The notes: generated by a model from the letters alone, not told the origin. A stretch of DNA of 33,232 nt from Allobosea sp. 12-68-7 (GCA_002279705.1 NCCO01000013.1:1-33232), one strand, 5' to 3'. Positions 1 to 8,010 are shown, counted from the first letter of the stretch. Translations and numbers: made by a program.

Positions 1-177
1 AACCCGCCACCACACCCGGCCGCACGATGCCTCGCGACAGCCCCCTTGGTCGGGTGCAGCGCGGGAAGCATAGGCATGGGTCGGCGCCGCGGGGATAAGG
101 GGTGTGGGTTATGCCCGGGGGAGGCTGGGGGCCGACAGCCTGCAGGCCGGCAGCGACAATCCCGGGCAGGTCAGTTC

Positions 178-564
178 TCAGGGCGTCGCGATGCAAAGCA
201 GCGACATGCCGTCGATCTTTCGATCACCGTAGGCGCCGTCGACCGTCATGGTGAGCGTGGTTGCGCCGAGCCCGGTCTCCAGGAAAAGCTCCGCGTTTCC
301 CTGCACGTCACCCAGGCTGACAGACAAGCTGGTGATTGTCGTCGTGGAGGTCAGGCTGATCAGCACCTTGTGCGTTGCATTGGCACCGAACAGATCCAGC
401 GCGAGCGGAGCGCCGATGCGAACAAGGCCGGTTGCTGCCGCGCCTGGAACGGGCGCGCCGTCGAAATTGCCCTTCAGCTCGCATCGCGCGCCCGAGGCCG
501 CCGCCGCCCGGTCGGCCCCGGACAGAAGTACCATCACGAGAGCCGCGAACCGTAGCCGTCGCAT
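178..564 (-). CDS. Small secreted protein of unknown function
   Basis: I do not recognise this family. The frame is open upstream to 624, but the ATG at 564 (residues MRRLRFAALV) puts a basic n-region, a hydrophobic stretch and an AAA-type cleavage region at the N-terminus, so a Sec signal peptide of about 24 residues is likely and I chose that start. The mature protein is about 104 residues, rich in Thr, Ser, Gly and small hydrophobics, with alternating beta-like segments (SLTSTTTITSLSVSL) and two cysteines, one near the mature N-terminus and one near the C-terminus, that could pair. It is probably a small periplasmic or surface beta protein. It lies 106 nt downstream of another secreted protein on the same strand. 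Confidence that it is a gene is moderate to good; no function is assigned. Confidence 0.65.
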   Translation of the reverse strand: MRRLRFAALVMVLLSGADRAAAASGARCELKGNFDGAPVPGAAATGLVRIGAPLALDLFGANATHKVLISLTSTTTITSLSVSLGDVQGNAELFLETGLGATTLTMTVDGAYGDRKIDGMSLLCIATP

Positions 565-670
565 CTTCAAGATTCCACGTCTCGACACAACCCAAGATTG
601 CCACGGGGCAGCGGCCCTCTGCAACGGGTCGGGAGCAAACGTTGCCGCCGCAGCGCAGCGCAGAGCACCC

Positions 671-1723
671 TCACCCGCCGAAGACGAGCTTCGCCGCGCA
701 GGCGTCGATGCCGGGCGGGGCTGTCTTGAATCGCTTCTGCGCCATCCGAATCATGTCGCCGCGATGGCGCGGGCTGCCGACATAGCGGTCCTGGGGGATC
801 AGCGCATCGAGGGGCGTATGGAGATGGGCCTGCGCGTCGGCGCCGCCCGTCAACGACCAGAGGGTTTCCACGCAACTGTCGAGGGTCTGTTCACAGGACG
901 GCGTGCAGATTTGCCGCACGGTGGCGGCCTCGGGAGCCGTGGTCAGGAGGGTGCGCGCCGCAGCCAGCGCCCGGTCGCGGGCCGGCTCGGATGCGCTCCT
1001 GAAACGGGTGTCGCCTTCGGCCAGGAGACGCCCCTGACGCAGGACGCGGCCGGCGAGACTGGCCGCCTGGGGCACGGGGATGCCGACACCGAGGTCCGGC
1101 TCGACGCTGAACAACAGCATCTGCTGGAGGCTGCCGCTCCATTCCGGCGCAAAGGCCTGCGCGATGACCCCACGCAGGCGCCGCTCGACATCCGGCGAGG
1201 GCGGGGTCGGATAGGCTGTTCGCGACAGGCGCAGGGCGGCGCCCCGCCAGACCAGGCCGCGCAGCGCGTCGGGTATCTCCGTCTGCCGATCGTTTTCGGC
1301 GAGCGAGGACGGGTTCTGGTTGAAGGCCATGGCCAGCGCGCCGCGCGCCGCATCGGCCTGGCCCAGCGCCATCAGGGGCCAGGGATCGCCCTTCTGCCGG
1401 GCCTGGAGGACCGCCTCCGCCAGGGGCCGGCGGGCCGTCACGCCCGCAAGCCAGCTCTCGCCGGAGAGACCACCCGGCCGGCGCAGCAACGCGATGCGCT
1501 GCGCGCGGTCCAGCCCCAGCACATAGGGCCCCTCCCAGGCACGGGGCTCGATGACGCCCAGGGCCAGCATCGCATCGTCATCGCCGGCCTTTGCCAGCGC
1601 CGACAGGGCGGGCAGCGCCTTGGCGTCATCGTCGGCGAGCCAGGCGGCGATCGCTTCATCCAGCGTCGCGGCACGCGCGGCGAAGGCCGCGACCATCAGG
1701 ACCAGAACCAGCATGAGACGCAT
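671..1723 (-). CDS. Secreted alpha-helical protein of unknown function, Sel1/TPR-like N-terminus
   Basis: The ATG at 1723 (MRLMLVLVLMVAAFAARAA) starts a clear Sec signal peptide with an ARA-type cleavage site; an ATG nine codons upstream is less likely. The mature N-terminus (LDEAIAAWLADDDAKALPAL and following) resembles Sel1 or TPR helix pairs, where short helices rich in Ala, Leu and Asp alternate. The C-terminal third has several cysteines (CTPSCEQ, DSCVETLW, DACAAKLV), suggesting disulfides in the periplasm. The protein is about 350 residues. I do not recognise a named family. It lies downstream of ispE on the same strand with a gap of about 110 nt. The role is unknown; a solenoid-type scaffold or peptidoglycan-associated protein is only a guess. 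Confidence 0.7.
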   Translation of the reverse strand: MRLMLVLVLMVAAFAARAATLDEAIAAWLADDDAKALPALSALAKAGDDDAMLALGVIEPRAWEGPYVLGLDRAQRIALLRRPGGLSGESWLAGVTARRPLAEAVLQARQKGDPWPLMALGQADAARGALAMAFNQNPSSLAENDRQTEIPDALRGLVWRGAALRLSRTAYPTPPSPDVERRLRGVIAQAFAPEWSGSLQQMLLFSVEPDLGVGIPVPQAASLAGRVLRQGRLLAEGDTRFRSASEPARDRALAAARTLLTTAPEAATVRQICTPSCEQTLDSCVETLWSLTGGADAQAHLHTPLDALIPQDRYVGSPRHRGDMIRMAQKRFKTAPPGIDACAAKLVFGG

Positions 1724-1832
1724 GAAACAGCCCCTGTTGTGGTGGTTCACTCCGCAGCGTCGCCAAGTCGCGGACGAGATTACGGATGGGCGCGCGTCGC
1801 GGCAACAGGCGCTGTCGCCCGCCGTTGCCCCC

Positions 1833-2858
1833 TCACCGCAGCACCGTCGCCTTCACCCACCAGCCGGCCTGCTCCCGCGCCAGCGCCCGTCCCGCCGCCG
1901 CGCTCCGGCGGCCGTCTTCGAAGAGGGCGAAGCAGGTCGCGCCCGAGCCGGACATGCGGGCGAGGCGGCAGCCGGACCGGGCGCGCAGGGCGGCGAGCAC
2001 CGTGTCGATGACGGGGGCGACGCGGCGGGCGGGGGCTTCGAGGTCGTTGCCGGCGGCGGCGAGGGCGGCGAGCAGGGAGCCAGCTGCGTTCGTCCCCCGC
2101 GAGCCCTCATCCTGAGGAGCGCTCCGCAGGAGCGCGTCTCGAAGGATGGTCAAGGAGGTTCCGGAGCCTTCTGGAGCATCCTTCGAGACGGCCGCTGAAG
2201 CGGCCTCCTCAGGATGAGGGCTGAGGTTAGGGGGGCCGGCCTGGGGCGGATGTCGCTGCCCCGGCTGCAGGCCCAGCGCCCTGAACACTGGCGCGGTCTC
2301 GACGGGGACGCCGGGATTGACCAGCAGCGCGAAGAGCGGCGGCAGGGTGAGCGGTGGGCCGAGCCGCTCGCCGATGCCGGCCATGATGCGGGCGCGGGAG
2401 GCGAGGCAGACGGGCACGTCGGCGCCGGTCTTCGCCGCCGCCCGCAGCAGCGCGGGGTCGTCGGGCGCAAGCCCGTTCAGCCGGGCGAGCAGGCGCAGCG
2501 CCGCGGCGGCGTCGGCCGAGCCGCCGCCGACCCCCGAGGCCACCGGCAGGCGCTTGACGAGATGGAAGGCGCCACTGCGCAGCGGGCCCGTCTCGGCTTC
2601 GAGCGCCCGCGTCGCGCGCAGGATCAGGTTGCTGTCGTCGACCGGCAGCCCCTGCCCGCGCGGGCCGTCGATGGTGAGGGTCAGCTGCGGTCCGGGTTCC
2701 AGCGAGAGGGCGTCGCCCGTGCCGGCGAAGGCGACGAGGCTTTCGAGCTCGTGATAGCCATCCGTGCGGCGGCCGAGCACGCGCAGGGTCAGGTTGATCT
2801 TGGCGCGGGCGCGGGTGGTGAGGCGGGGGGCGCCAGTCGGTTGAGCTTGCAATGCCAT
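1833..2858 (-). CDS. ispE: 4-diphosphocytidyl-2-C-methyl-D-erythritol kinase, with an in-frame repeat insertion
   Basis: IspE phosphorylates the 2-hydroxyl of CDP-methylerythritol with ATP in the non-mevalonate (MEP) isoprenoid pathway, in the cytosol. The GHMP-kinase signatures are present: the N-terminal [20 protein letters not shown] (residues 19-38, with the conserved Lys20), the ATP-loop [15 protein letters not shown] (about 104-118), the catalytic Asp147 in GADVPV, and the C-terminal [12 protein letters not shown]. The protein is 341 residues, against a usual length of about 285-300. The excess is explained by residues 213-252, which are encoded exactly by a 117-nt palindromic repeat (2104-2220) placed just before the NDLE helix. 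All catalytic motifs flank the insert and remain in frame, so the enzyme may still work. The pathway is normally essential in such bacteria. The start has no strong ribosome site. Confidence 0.93.
   Translation of the reverse strand: MALQAQPTGAPRLTTRARAKINLTLRVLGRRTDGYHELESLVAFAGTGDALSLEPGPQLTLTIDGPRGQGLPVDDSNLILRATRALEAETGPLRSGAFHLVKRLPVASGVGGGSADAAAALRLLARLNGLAPDDPALLRAAAKTGADVPVCLASRARIMAGIGERLGPPLTLPPLFALLVNPGVPVETAPVFRALGLQPGQRHPPQAGPPNLSPHPEEAASAAVSKDAPEGSGTSLTILRDALLRSAPQDEGSRGTNAAGSLLAALAAAGNDLEAPARRVAPVIDTVLAALRARSGCRLARMSGSGATCFALFEDGRRSAAAGRALAREQAGWWVKATVLR
2104..2220. repeat. Cloverleaf-like palindromic repeat (family 1) inside ispE
   Basis: This 117-nt element is almost wholly self-complementary. 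A 16-bp outer stem pairs 2104-2119 (CCCTCATCCTGAGGAG) with 2205-2220. A left hairpin is 2120-2125 with 2129-2134 (CGCTCC/GGAGCG). A 14-bp inner stem pairs 2135-2148 (CGTCTCGAAGGATG) with 2177-2190. A right hairpin is 2191-2195 with 2200-2204. The stems abut with no unpaired bases between them, leaving only a central loop of about 28 nt. Its length is exactly 39 codons, so it keeps the ispE frame open. The outer-arm motif resembles dispersed repeats I know from Rhizobiales genomes; copy number cannot be judged here. Confidence 0.9.
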
Positions 2859-2893
2859 GTGTCCGAGCTTGACGGTGACATGCGGAAACGCGG

Positions 2894-3001
2894 CGTCATC
2901 CCGGGCGACCGCAGGTCGTCCCGGGATCCATCATCAGGCGCCGTCGGGCCCTAGGATGGATCCCGGAGCTGCGCGGCTCGCGCCGCTTGTCCGGGATGAC
3001 G
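2894..3001. repeat. Cloverleaf-like palindromic repeat (family 2), copy A
   Basis: The 183-nt gap between the TPR gene and ispE is mostly this element. The outer stem pairs 2894-2904 (CGTCATCCCGG) with 2991-3001. A left hairpin is CGACC 2906-2910 with GGTCG 2914-2918. A 12-bp inner stem pairs CCGGGATCCATC 2921-2932 with 2955-2966. A right hairpin is GCGGC 2973-2977 with GCCGC 2982-2986. The same stem motifs occur again at 22243-22344, which shows it is a dispersed repeat rather than a local hairpin. Confidence 0.88.
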
Positions 3002-3040
3002 GCGAGGGAGACACGGCGTCGAGCGAAGCGAGGCCGAAAC

Positions 3041-4825
3041 TCAGCCGCCGTCCTTCTTCGGCTCGGCCGGGTCCTTCGGCTCGACGGCGTTGGCGGAGGG
3101 GCCGTCCTCCAGGCCGCGCTCGATCTTGCGCTTGATCTTGACCAGATCCTCGGGCTCGGGATTGAGGTCGCGGGCGTGGTTCCACTGGAAGCCGGCCTCG
3201 AGACGGCGCCCGACCTTCCAGTAGACGTCGCCGAGATGGTCGTTGATGACCGGGTCGGAGGGGCGCAGCTCGACGGCGCGCTCGAGTTCGCGCAGCGCCT
3301 CGGTGTAGCGGCCCAGGCGATAATAGGCCCAGCCGAGCGAATCGATGATGTAGCCGTCGCGCGGGCGCAGCTCCACGGCGCGGCGCAGCATTCCCAGCGC
3401 CTCGTCGAGCTTCAGGTTCTGGTCGACCAGCGAATAGCCGAGATAGTTCAGCACCAGCGCGCGCTCGCGGCCCAGCGGCTCGGGCAGGAGTTCGAGCGCC
3501 TTGCGCAGATCGGCCTCGGCCTCGGGCCAGCGCTTGATTCGCTCGCGGGCGATGCCCCGGAAATAGAACAGGTCCCAGTTGGCGCGGCCGGGCGAGGCGA
3601 GCTTGCCGATCGCCTTGTCGTAGGTGGCGGCGGCCTCCTCGAACATCTTGCGCGAGCGGTAGACATTGCCGAGCGCCGAGAGCGCGTCGATGTCGTCGGG
3701 CCGCTCGGCGATGAGGGCGTTGAGATGCTTCACCGCCTCTTCGGGGCGGCCGAGGTTCTCCAGCGCGAGGCCGGCCTGGATCTCGGCATTGGGCCGCAGT
3801 GGCGAGGTGGCCGGCATCTTCTCGTAGACGGCGACGGCATCCTCGGGCTGGCGGGCGCGCTCCAGGATGTCGCCCAGCGTCAGGATGGCGAGGTCGTGAT
3901 TGGGATCGAGATAGATGGCCAGGCGCAGATAGAGCAGCGCGGCCGCCTCGTCGCCCTGGCGGTTGCCGGCGCTGGCGAGGCCGTAGAGCACCTCGGCGGC
4001 ACCCTGCTGGGCCGTGCCGACCTGGCGCGGCGGCGTCTGCCGCGCCGCGACCTTGGCGAGACCATCGCGGACGATCGGATGATTCGGCAGCAGCCGGTCG
4101 AATTCGGAATAGGTCGCGGCGGCGCCGTCGAAATCGCCGTTGCGGGCCTGCATCCGGGCCCAGAGATCGACGAGGCGCAGCGTCGTCTTCTCCGAATCAT
4201 AGGCAGCCTTGAGGCGCTTCTCGGCATCGGCCTTGCGGCCGGCGGCGTCGAGGATGAGGCCGGCATGATAATCCCGGAAGAGGTTGTAGGACGCCTCGCC
4301 CTTCAGCCGCTCCAGCGTCTCAATGGCGCGGGTGGGCTGGCCCGAGCCGAGCTGCGACCAGGCGGAGAGCAGCGTCGCGGTGATGTCGGCCGCGCGGCCG
4401 CGGCCGCCGCGCTGCAGGTGGTTGCGGGCGGTCTGGTAGTTCTTCTGCTTCAGCGCGCGGATGCCGATGGCGAGCTGGGCGAGGCCGTTGGAGGGATCGC
4501 GCTGAATCAGCTTGTCGGCGGCCCGGAAGGCGTCCGGCATGGCGCCGTCGGCCAGGAAGGCGACGAAGGCGCGCTCCAGCAGATCATTGTTCTGGGGGTC
4601 GCCCTTGATCGCCTCGCGCAGATAGACGGCGGCCGCACCGAGATCGCGCCCCGCGCCGGCGACGATCGCCGCGAGATAGTTGCCCTCGAGGCTTTCGGCG
4701 GTGTCGAGGCGGTCCGGGCTGCGCGTCTCTTGGCTGCGCGCGGTCGCGCCCTGAGCCGCAGCCCCCACCGGGAGGGCCATCAGCAACGCCAGGGCAGCCG
4801 CCGTGATCGGGCCACGGCTTTTCAT
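3041..4825 (-). CDS. Secreted tetratricopeptide-repeat protein
   Basis: This is a protein of about 594 residues with a signal peptide (MKSRGPITAAALALLMALPV, then an AAA/AQG cleavage region). I chose the ATG at 4825 over two upstream ATGs because it places the signal peptide at the very N-terminus and has a GGGA about 8 nt upstream. The rest is a long array of TPR-like helical pairs: typical consensus stretches include YRLGRYTEALRELERAVEL and SLGWAYYRLGRYTEAL near the C-terminus and AVAVYEKMPA in the middle. The tail is charged and Lys/Pro rich. TPR arrays act as protein-binding scaffolds; here the site would be the periplasm or outer membrane. It sits 3' of ispE on the same strand and upstream of the ETF-QO gene, an order I associate with Rhizobiales. 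The ligand is unknown. Confidence 0.85.
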   Translation of the reverse strand: MKSRGPITAAALALLMALPVGAAAQGATARSQETRSPDRLDTAESLEGNYLAAIVAGAGRDLGAAAVYLREAIKGDPQNNDLLERAFVAFLADGAMPDAFRAADKLIQRDPSNGLAQLAIGIRALKQKNYQTARNHLQRGGRGRAADITATLLSAWSQLGSGQPTRAIETLERLKGEASYNLFRDYHAGLILDAAGRKADAEKRLKAAYDSEKTTLRLVDLWARMQARNGDFDGAAATYSEFDRLLPNHPIVRDGLAKVAARQTPPRQVGTAQQGAAEVLYGLASAGNRQGDEAAALLYLRLAIYLDPNHDLAILTLGDILERARQPEDAVAVYEKMPATSPLRPNAEIQAGLALENLGRPEEAVKHLNALIAERPDDIDALSALGNVYRSRKMFEEAAATYDKAIGKLASPGRANWDLFYFRGIARERIKRWPEAEADLRKALELLPEPLGRERALVLNYLGYSLVDQNLKLDEALGMLRRAVELRPRDGYIIDSLGWAYYRLGRYTEALRELERAVELRPSDPVINDHLGDVYWKVGRRLEAGFQWNHARDLNPEPEDLVKIKRKIERGLEDGPSANAVEPKDPAEPKKDGG

Positions 4826-5120
4826 TCCAGATCCCACGACTGCCATTCTCCCTGGGTCCGCCACCGCGCCCAGCACGGGAGGCGTGGTCGATCCGCGCGA
4901 CCGCGACCGCTTCGCCTAAGCCGGCAAGATGGCCGTTTCCAGGCAGGCGGGCAAGCCTCGCGGCCGCCGATTGGCGCCGGCGCGTAGCCGGCATGTCACA
5001 GTGCGGCAAAACCTTGCCGCGACGTAGCGTCAAACAGCTTTCGTTATCGATCCGGCAGGAATTCGCAGGCTAAGTAACGTCGCTGCCTCTCATACTGACG
5101 ATTCGGACAGGACCTCATCC

Positions 5121-5228
5121 ATGAAGAAGCTCGTTCTCAGCTTTGCCGCCGTCGCCCTGCTCGCCGGCTTCGCCGCCGGCTGCGCCCAGCCGCAGAAGCC
5201 GGCCCCGGCCGTGACCCGCAAGGGCTGA
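5121..5228 (+). CDS. Very small lipoprotein
   Basis: This short gene encodes 35 residues: a Lys-Lys start, a hydrophobic Ala/Leu/Phe core, then the lipobox-like AAGC at residues 18-21, leaving a mature lipopeptide of only about 15 residues ending in TRKG. The GC-rich Ala coding and Lys-Lys start are typical of real small lipoproteins of the entericidin or lytic-slippage size class, although no family match is claimed. A possible weak GGAC is seen upstream (around 5107-5113). The gene is followed, after about 33 nt, by a good intrinsic terminator in the same orientation, which supports it as an independent transcription unit. It lies in the 497-nt gap between two minus-strand genes. It is probably anchored in the outer or inner membrane; the function is unknown. 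Confidence 0.6.
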   Translation: MKKLVLSFAAVALLAGFAAGCAQPQKPAPAVTRKG

Positions 5229-5261
5229 TCGTCCTGGCGTCGGCTCCGGCCGGCGCAGACC

Positions 5262-5295
5262 AAAGGGGGCGCGCCAGCCGGCACGCCCCCTTTTT
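5262..5295 (+). terminator. Intrinsic terminator after the small lipoprotein gene
   Basis: A 10-bp perfect stem (AAAGGGGGCG 5262-5271 with CGCCCCCTTT 5284-5293) and a 12-nt loop are followed by TTTTT at 5291-5295. The U-tract is on the plus strand, so it ends the 5121-5228 transcript. On the minus strand it would give only a short T run. Confidence 0.85.
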
Positions 5296-5322
5296 CATGT
5301 CCGGCTGCGACGAGCGGCTGCG

Positions 5323-7002
5323 TCACATATTCGCGTAGCCCGGCCCGCCGCCGCCCTCGGGCACCGTCCAGGTGATGTTCTGCGAGGGATCCTTGATGTC
5401 GCAGGTCTTGCAGTGGACGCAGTTCTGCGCGTTGATCACGAAGCGCGGCTCGGTCTTCGCCTCCGCATCCTTGTAGACCACCTCGTAGACGCCGGCCGGG
5501 CAGTAGAGCCGCGCCGGCTCGCCATAGAGCGGCAGGTTCTTCCCGATCGGGATCGAGGGGTCGGTCAGCTTGAGATGCGCCGGCTGGTCTTCCTCGTGAT
5601 TGGTCGAGGAGAGGAAGACCGAGGAGAGCTTGTCGAAGGAGATCTTGCCGTCGGGCTTGGGATAGACGATCGGCCTGACCTCGCTCAGCAGCTTGGGCGT
5701 CGCATAGTCGGGCTTGCCGTGCTTGAGCGTGCCGAAGGGCGACCAGCCGAAGAGCTGGTTCAGCCACATGTCGATGCCGCCGAGCCCGATGCCGAGCAGC
5801 GTGCCATATTTGGACCAGAGCGGCTTGACGTTGCGCACGGGCTTGAGATCGTCGCCGATCGGCCCGTCCCGCCACTCGTTCTCGATCTCGATGACCTCGT
5901 CATGCGCGCGGCCGGCGGCCAGCGCCGGCACGAGCTTCTCGGCCGCCAGCATGCCCGAGGTGATGGCGTTGTGGCTGCCCTTGATGCGGGGAACGTTGAC
6001 GAAGCCGGCCGAGCAGCCGATCAGCGCGCCGCCCGGGAAGGTCAGCTTCGGCACCGACTGCCAGCCGCCCTCGGTGATCGCGCGCGAGCCGTAGGACAGG
6101 CGCTTTCCGCCCTCGAACAGGTCGCGGATCAGCGGATGGGTCTTGAAGCGCTGGAACTCGTCGAAGGGCGAGAGCGTCGGGTTCTCATAGTTGAGATGGA
6201 CGACGAAACCGACGGTGACCAGGTTCTCGTCGAAGTGATAGAGGAAGGAGCCGCCGCCGGTGCGGCTGTCGAGCGGCCAGCCGAAGGAGTGCTGGACCCG
6301 GCCCTTGACGAATTTCTCCGGCTTGACCTGCCAGATCTCCTTGAGGCCGATGCCGTATTTCTGCGGCTCGCGGCCGGCGTCGAGGCCGTATTGGCGGATC
6401 GCGATCTTCGAGAGCGAGCCGCGCACGCCTTCACCCAGCAGGGTGTAGCGGCCGCGCAGCTCCATGCCACGGGTGAAGCGCTCGGAGACCGTGCCGTCCT
6501 TGGCGATGCCCATGTCGCCGGTGGCGACGCCGGCGACGGAACCATCCTCGTTGAAGAGCAGCTCGGCAGCGGCGAAGCCCGGATAGATTTCGACGCCCAG
6601 CGCCTCGGCGCGGCCCGCGAGATACTTCGTCACCAGCCCGAGCGAACCGACGAAATTGCCGTGGTTGTTCATCAGCTTGGGCATGCCGACATTCGGCAGG
6701 CGCAAGCCGTTCGGCTCGGTGAGGAAATAGAAGATGTCCTCGCTGACCTCGGTGGTCAGCGGGCGTGCTTCGTCCTGCCGCCAGTCGGGCAGGAGCGCAT
6801 CGAGCCCCGAGGGATCGATCACCGCCCCTGACAGGATATGCGCGCCGACCTCGGCGCCCTTCTCGACGACGACGACGGAGACGGCCTCGTCGAGCTGCTT
6901 CAGCCGGATCGCAGCCGCCAATCCGGCGGGGCCCGCGCCGACGATGACGACGTCGTAGTCCATGCTCTCGCGCGGTTCGGCCCGTGCCTGTTCGGGATCC
7001 AT
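5323..7002 (-). CDS. Electron transfer flavoprotein:ubiquinone oxidoreductase (ETF-QO)
   Basis: ETF-QO passes electrons from reduced electron-transfer flavoprotein (fed by acyl-CoA and choline-derived dehydrogenases) to ubiquinone at the inner membrane. The 559-residue length is right for the family. The N-terminus has the FAD dinucleotide fold DYDVVIVGAGPAGLAAAIRL (glycines at about 22-27). The C-terminus has the 4Fe-4S domain: the first cysteine is in LYCPAGVY and the cluster of three is at about 528, 531 and 534 in NCVHCKTCD. I chose the ATG at 7002 because GGAGG lies about 7 nt upstream; an internal ATG at 6963 begins directly at the FAD fold. A perfect 18-bp inverted repeat lies 54 nt upstream (7056-7073) and may control it. 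The downstream end is 94 nt from the lipoprotein gene. Confidence 0.95.
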   Translation of the reverse strand: MDPEQARAEPRESMDYDVVIVGAGPAGLAAAIRLKQLDEAVSVVVVEKGAEVGAHILSGAVIDPSGLDALLPDWRQDEARPLTTEVSEDIFYFLTEPNGLRLPNVGMPKLMNNHGNFVGSLGLVTKYLAGRAEALGVEIYPGFAAAELLFNEDGSVAGVATGDMGIAKDGTVSERFTRGMELRGRYTLLGEGVRGSLSKIAIRQYGLDAGREPQKYGIGLKEIWQVKPEKFVKGRVQHSFGWPLDSRTGGGSFLYHFDENLVTVGFVVHLNYENPTLSPFDEFQRFKTHPLIRDLFEGGKRLSYGSRAITEGGWQSVPKLTFPGGALIGCSAGFVNVPRIKGSHNAITSGMLAAEKLVPALAAGRAHDEVIEIENEWRDGPIGDDLKPVRNVKPLWSKYGTLLGIGLGGIDMWLNQLFGWSPFGTLKHGKPDYATPKLLSEVRPIVYPKPDGKISFDKLSSVFLSSTNHEEDQPAHLKLTDPSIPIGKNLPLYGEPARLYCPAGVYEVVYKDAEAKTEPRFVINAQNCVHCKTCDIKDPSQNITWTVPEGGGGPGYANM

Positions 7003-7055
7003 GCTGCCCTCCGAAGGCCTGCGCCCGGGACGCCGCGCCCAGCCTCAAAGCCAAT

Positions 7056-7073
7056 TAGTTTACATATAAACTA
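7056..7073. promoter_or_regulatory. Perfect 18-bp operator-like palindrome between ETF-QO and UDG genes
   Basis: TAGTTTACATATAAACTA is a perfect 7-bp inverted repeat (TAGTTTA / TAAACTA) around a 4-nt centre. It stands out because the surrounding DNA is very GC rich. It is 54 nt upstream of the ETF-QO start and 121 nt upstream of the uracil-DNA glycosylase start. The size and symmetry suit a dimeric MarR- or TetR-type regulator. The regulator is not in this window and its identity is unknown. Confidence 0.6.
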
Positions 7074-7194
7074 TCTACCTGGCGCCGACAAGGCGGACCG
7101 GGCGACACTCTGGAAATCCTCTATCCAAGCGCGCGGTTCAATTTGCAACCGCGGCGGCTCGCGAAGTCCCGCGCCGGCGTGTTACAGGAGCGCG

Positions 7195-8010
7195 ATGTCC
7201 CTGACCGCCGCGCCTGATCCTGCCGAGCTCGTCGCCTGGTATGCCGAGATGGGCATCACCGAGGCGCTGGACGAGGTCACGCATGACCATTTCGCCGCGC
7301 CGGTGGCGAGCGAGGCCCCGCATCCCCGCCCTGTCCTGCCGCCGCGGGCCGGCCAGCCGGCGCCGGCGAGCCTGCGCCCCAATGCCGCCGCCGCGACCGC
7401 CCCCGACGACGCCGCCCTGACCGCCCGGAGCCTGGCGCAGGAGGCGATGACGCTGGAGGCGCTGAAGGAAGCACTGGGTCGGTTCGAGGGCTGCGCCCTG
7501 AAGACGACCGCCAAGAGCCTCGTCTTCGCCGACGGCAATCCGGGCGGGCGCGTCATGATCGTCGGCGAGGCGCCGGGCGCGGATGAAGACCGCATCGGCC
7601 TGCCCTTTGTCGGGCGCTCGGGCCAGTTGCTCGACCGGATGCTGGGCGCGATCGGGCTCGACCGCAAAACCGACGTCTATATCGCCAATGTCGTGCCGTG
7701 GCGGCCGCCCGGCAATCGCACGCCGACGCCGCAGGAGGTGGCGATCTGCCTGCCCTTCATCCAGCGGCAGATCCAGCTGGCAAACCCCGACATCCTGGTC
7801 TGCGTCGGCGGCCCCGCGGCGCAGGGTCTGCTCGGGCTCACCGGCATCCTGGCGTCGCGCGGCAAATGGGTCGAGTACGACACCGGCACCCGGCGCATCC
7901 GGGCGATGGCGACGCTGCATCCGGCCTATCTGCTGCGCCAGCCGCTGCAGAAGCGACTCGCCTGGCGCGACCTTCGCGCGCTGAAGGCGGCCTTGGACAA
8001 TCTGTCATAG
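7195..8010 (+). CDS. Uracil-DNA glycosylase, SPO1 DNA polymerase-like (type 4-like) superfamily
   Basis: This family removes uracil from DNA as the first step of base-excision repair. The frame is open upstream to 6838, but ATG 7195 is preceded by ACAGGAG and is the natural start, giving 271 residues. The first 90 residues are a low-complexity Ala/Pro region. The UDG core follows: GEAPGADEDRIGLPFVGRSG (about 124-143), RPPGNRTPTPQE (about 170-181), PDILVCVGGPAAQ and a C-terminal ATLHPAYLLRQP (the HPAYLLR active-site motif). Of the four Fe-S cysteines of type 4 enzymes only two seem retained: Cys100 in CALK and Cys185. The CxxC partner position is Phe97 and the RPPG-preceding Cys is Trp169, so a 4Fe-4S cluster is unlikely. 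It is divergent from ETF-QO. Confidence 0.88.
   Translation: MSLTAAPDPAELVAWYAEMGITEALDEVTHDHFAAPVASEAPHPRPVLPPRAGQPAPASLRPNAAAATAPDDAALTARSLAQEAMTLEALKEALGRFEGCALKTTAKSLVFADGNPGGRVMIVGEAPGADEDRIGLPFVGRSGQLLDRMLGAIGLDRKTDVYIANVVPWRPPGNRTPTPQEVAICLPFIQRQIQLANPDILVCVGGPAAQGLLGLTGILASRGKWVEYDTGTRRIRAMATLHPAYLLRQPLQKRLAWRDLRALKAALDNLS

Noticed and set aside
1-177. A gene at the left edge
   Set aside because: No frame with a domain or good start is visible; the piece is too short to judge.
248-2011. A 587-codon open frame on the plus strand
   Set aside because: It crosses two minus-strand secreted-protein genes and ends inside ispE; the amino-acid composition is unlike a real protein.
2987-4987. 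A 666-codon open frame on the plus strand
   Set aside because: It is antisense to the TPR gene, and lacks any domain; it mirrors the high-GC codon structure.
4826-5120. EcfG-type (GGAAC...CGTT) promoter for the small lipoprotein
   Set aside because: Only GGAAT-N15-CGTC is present, too weak; the 295-nt gap otherwise shows no clear element.
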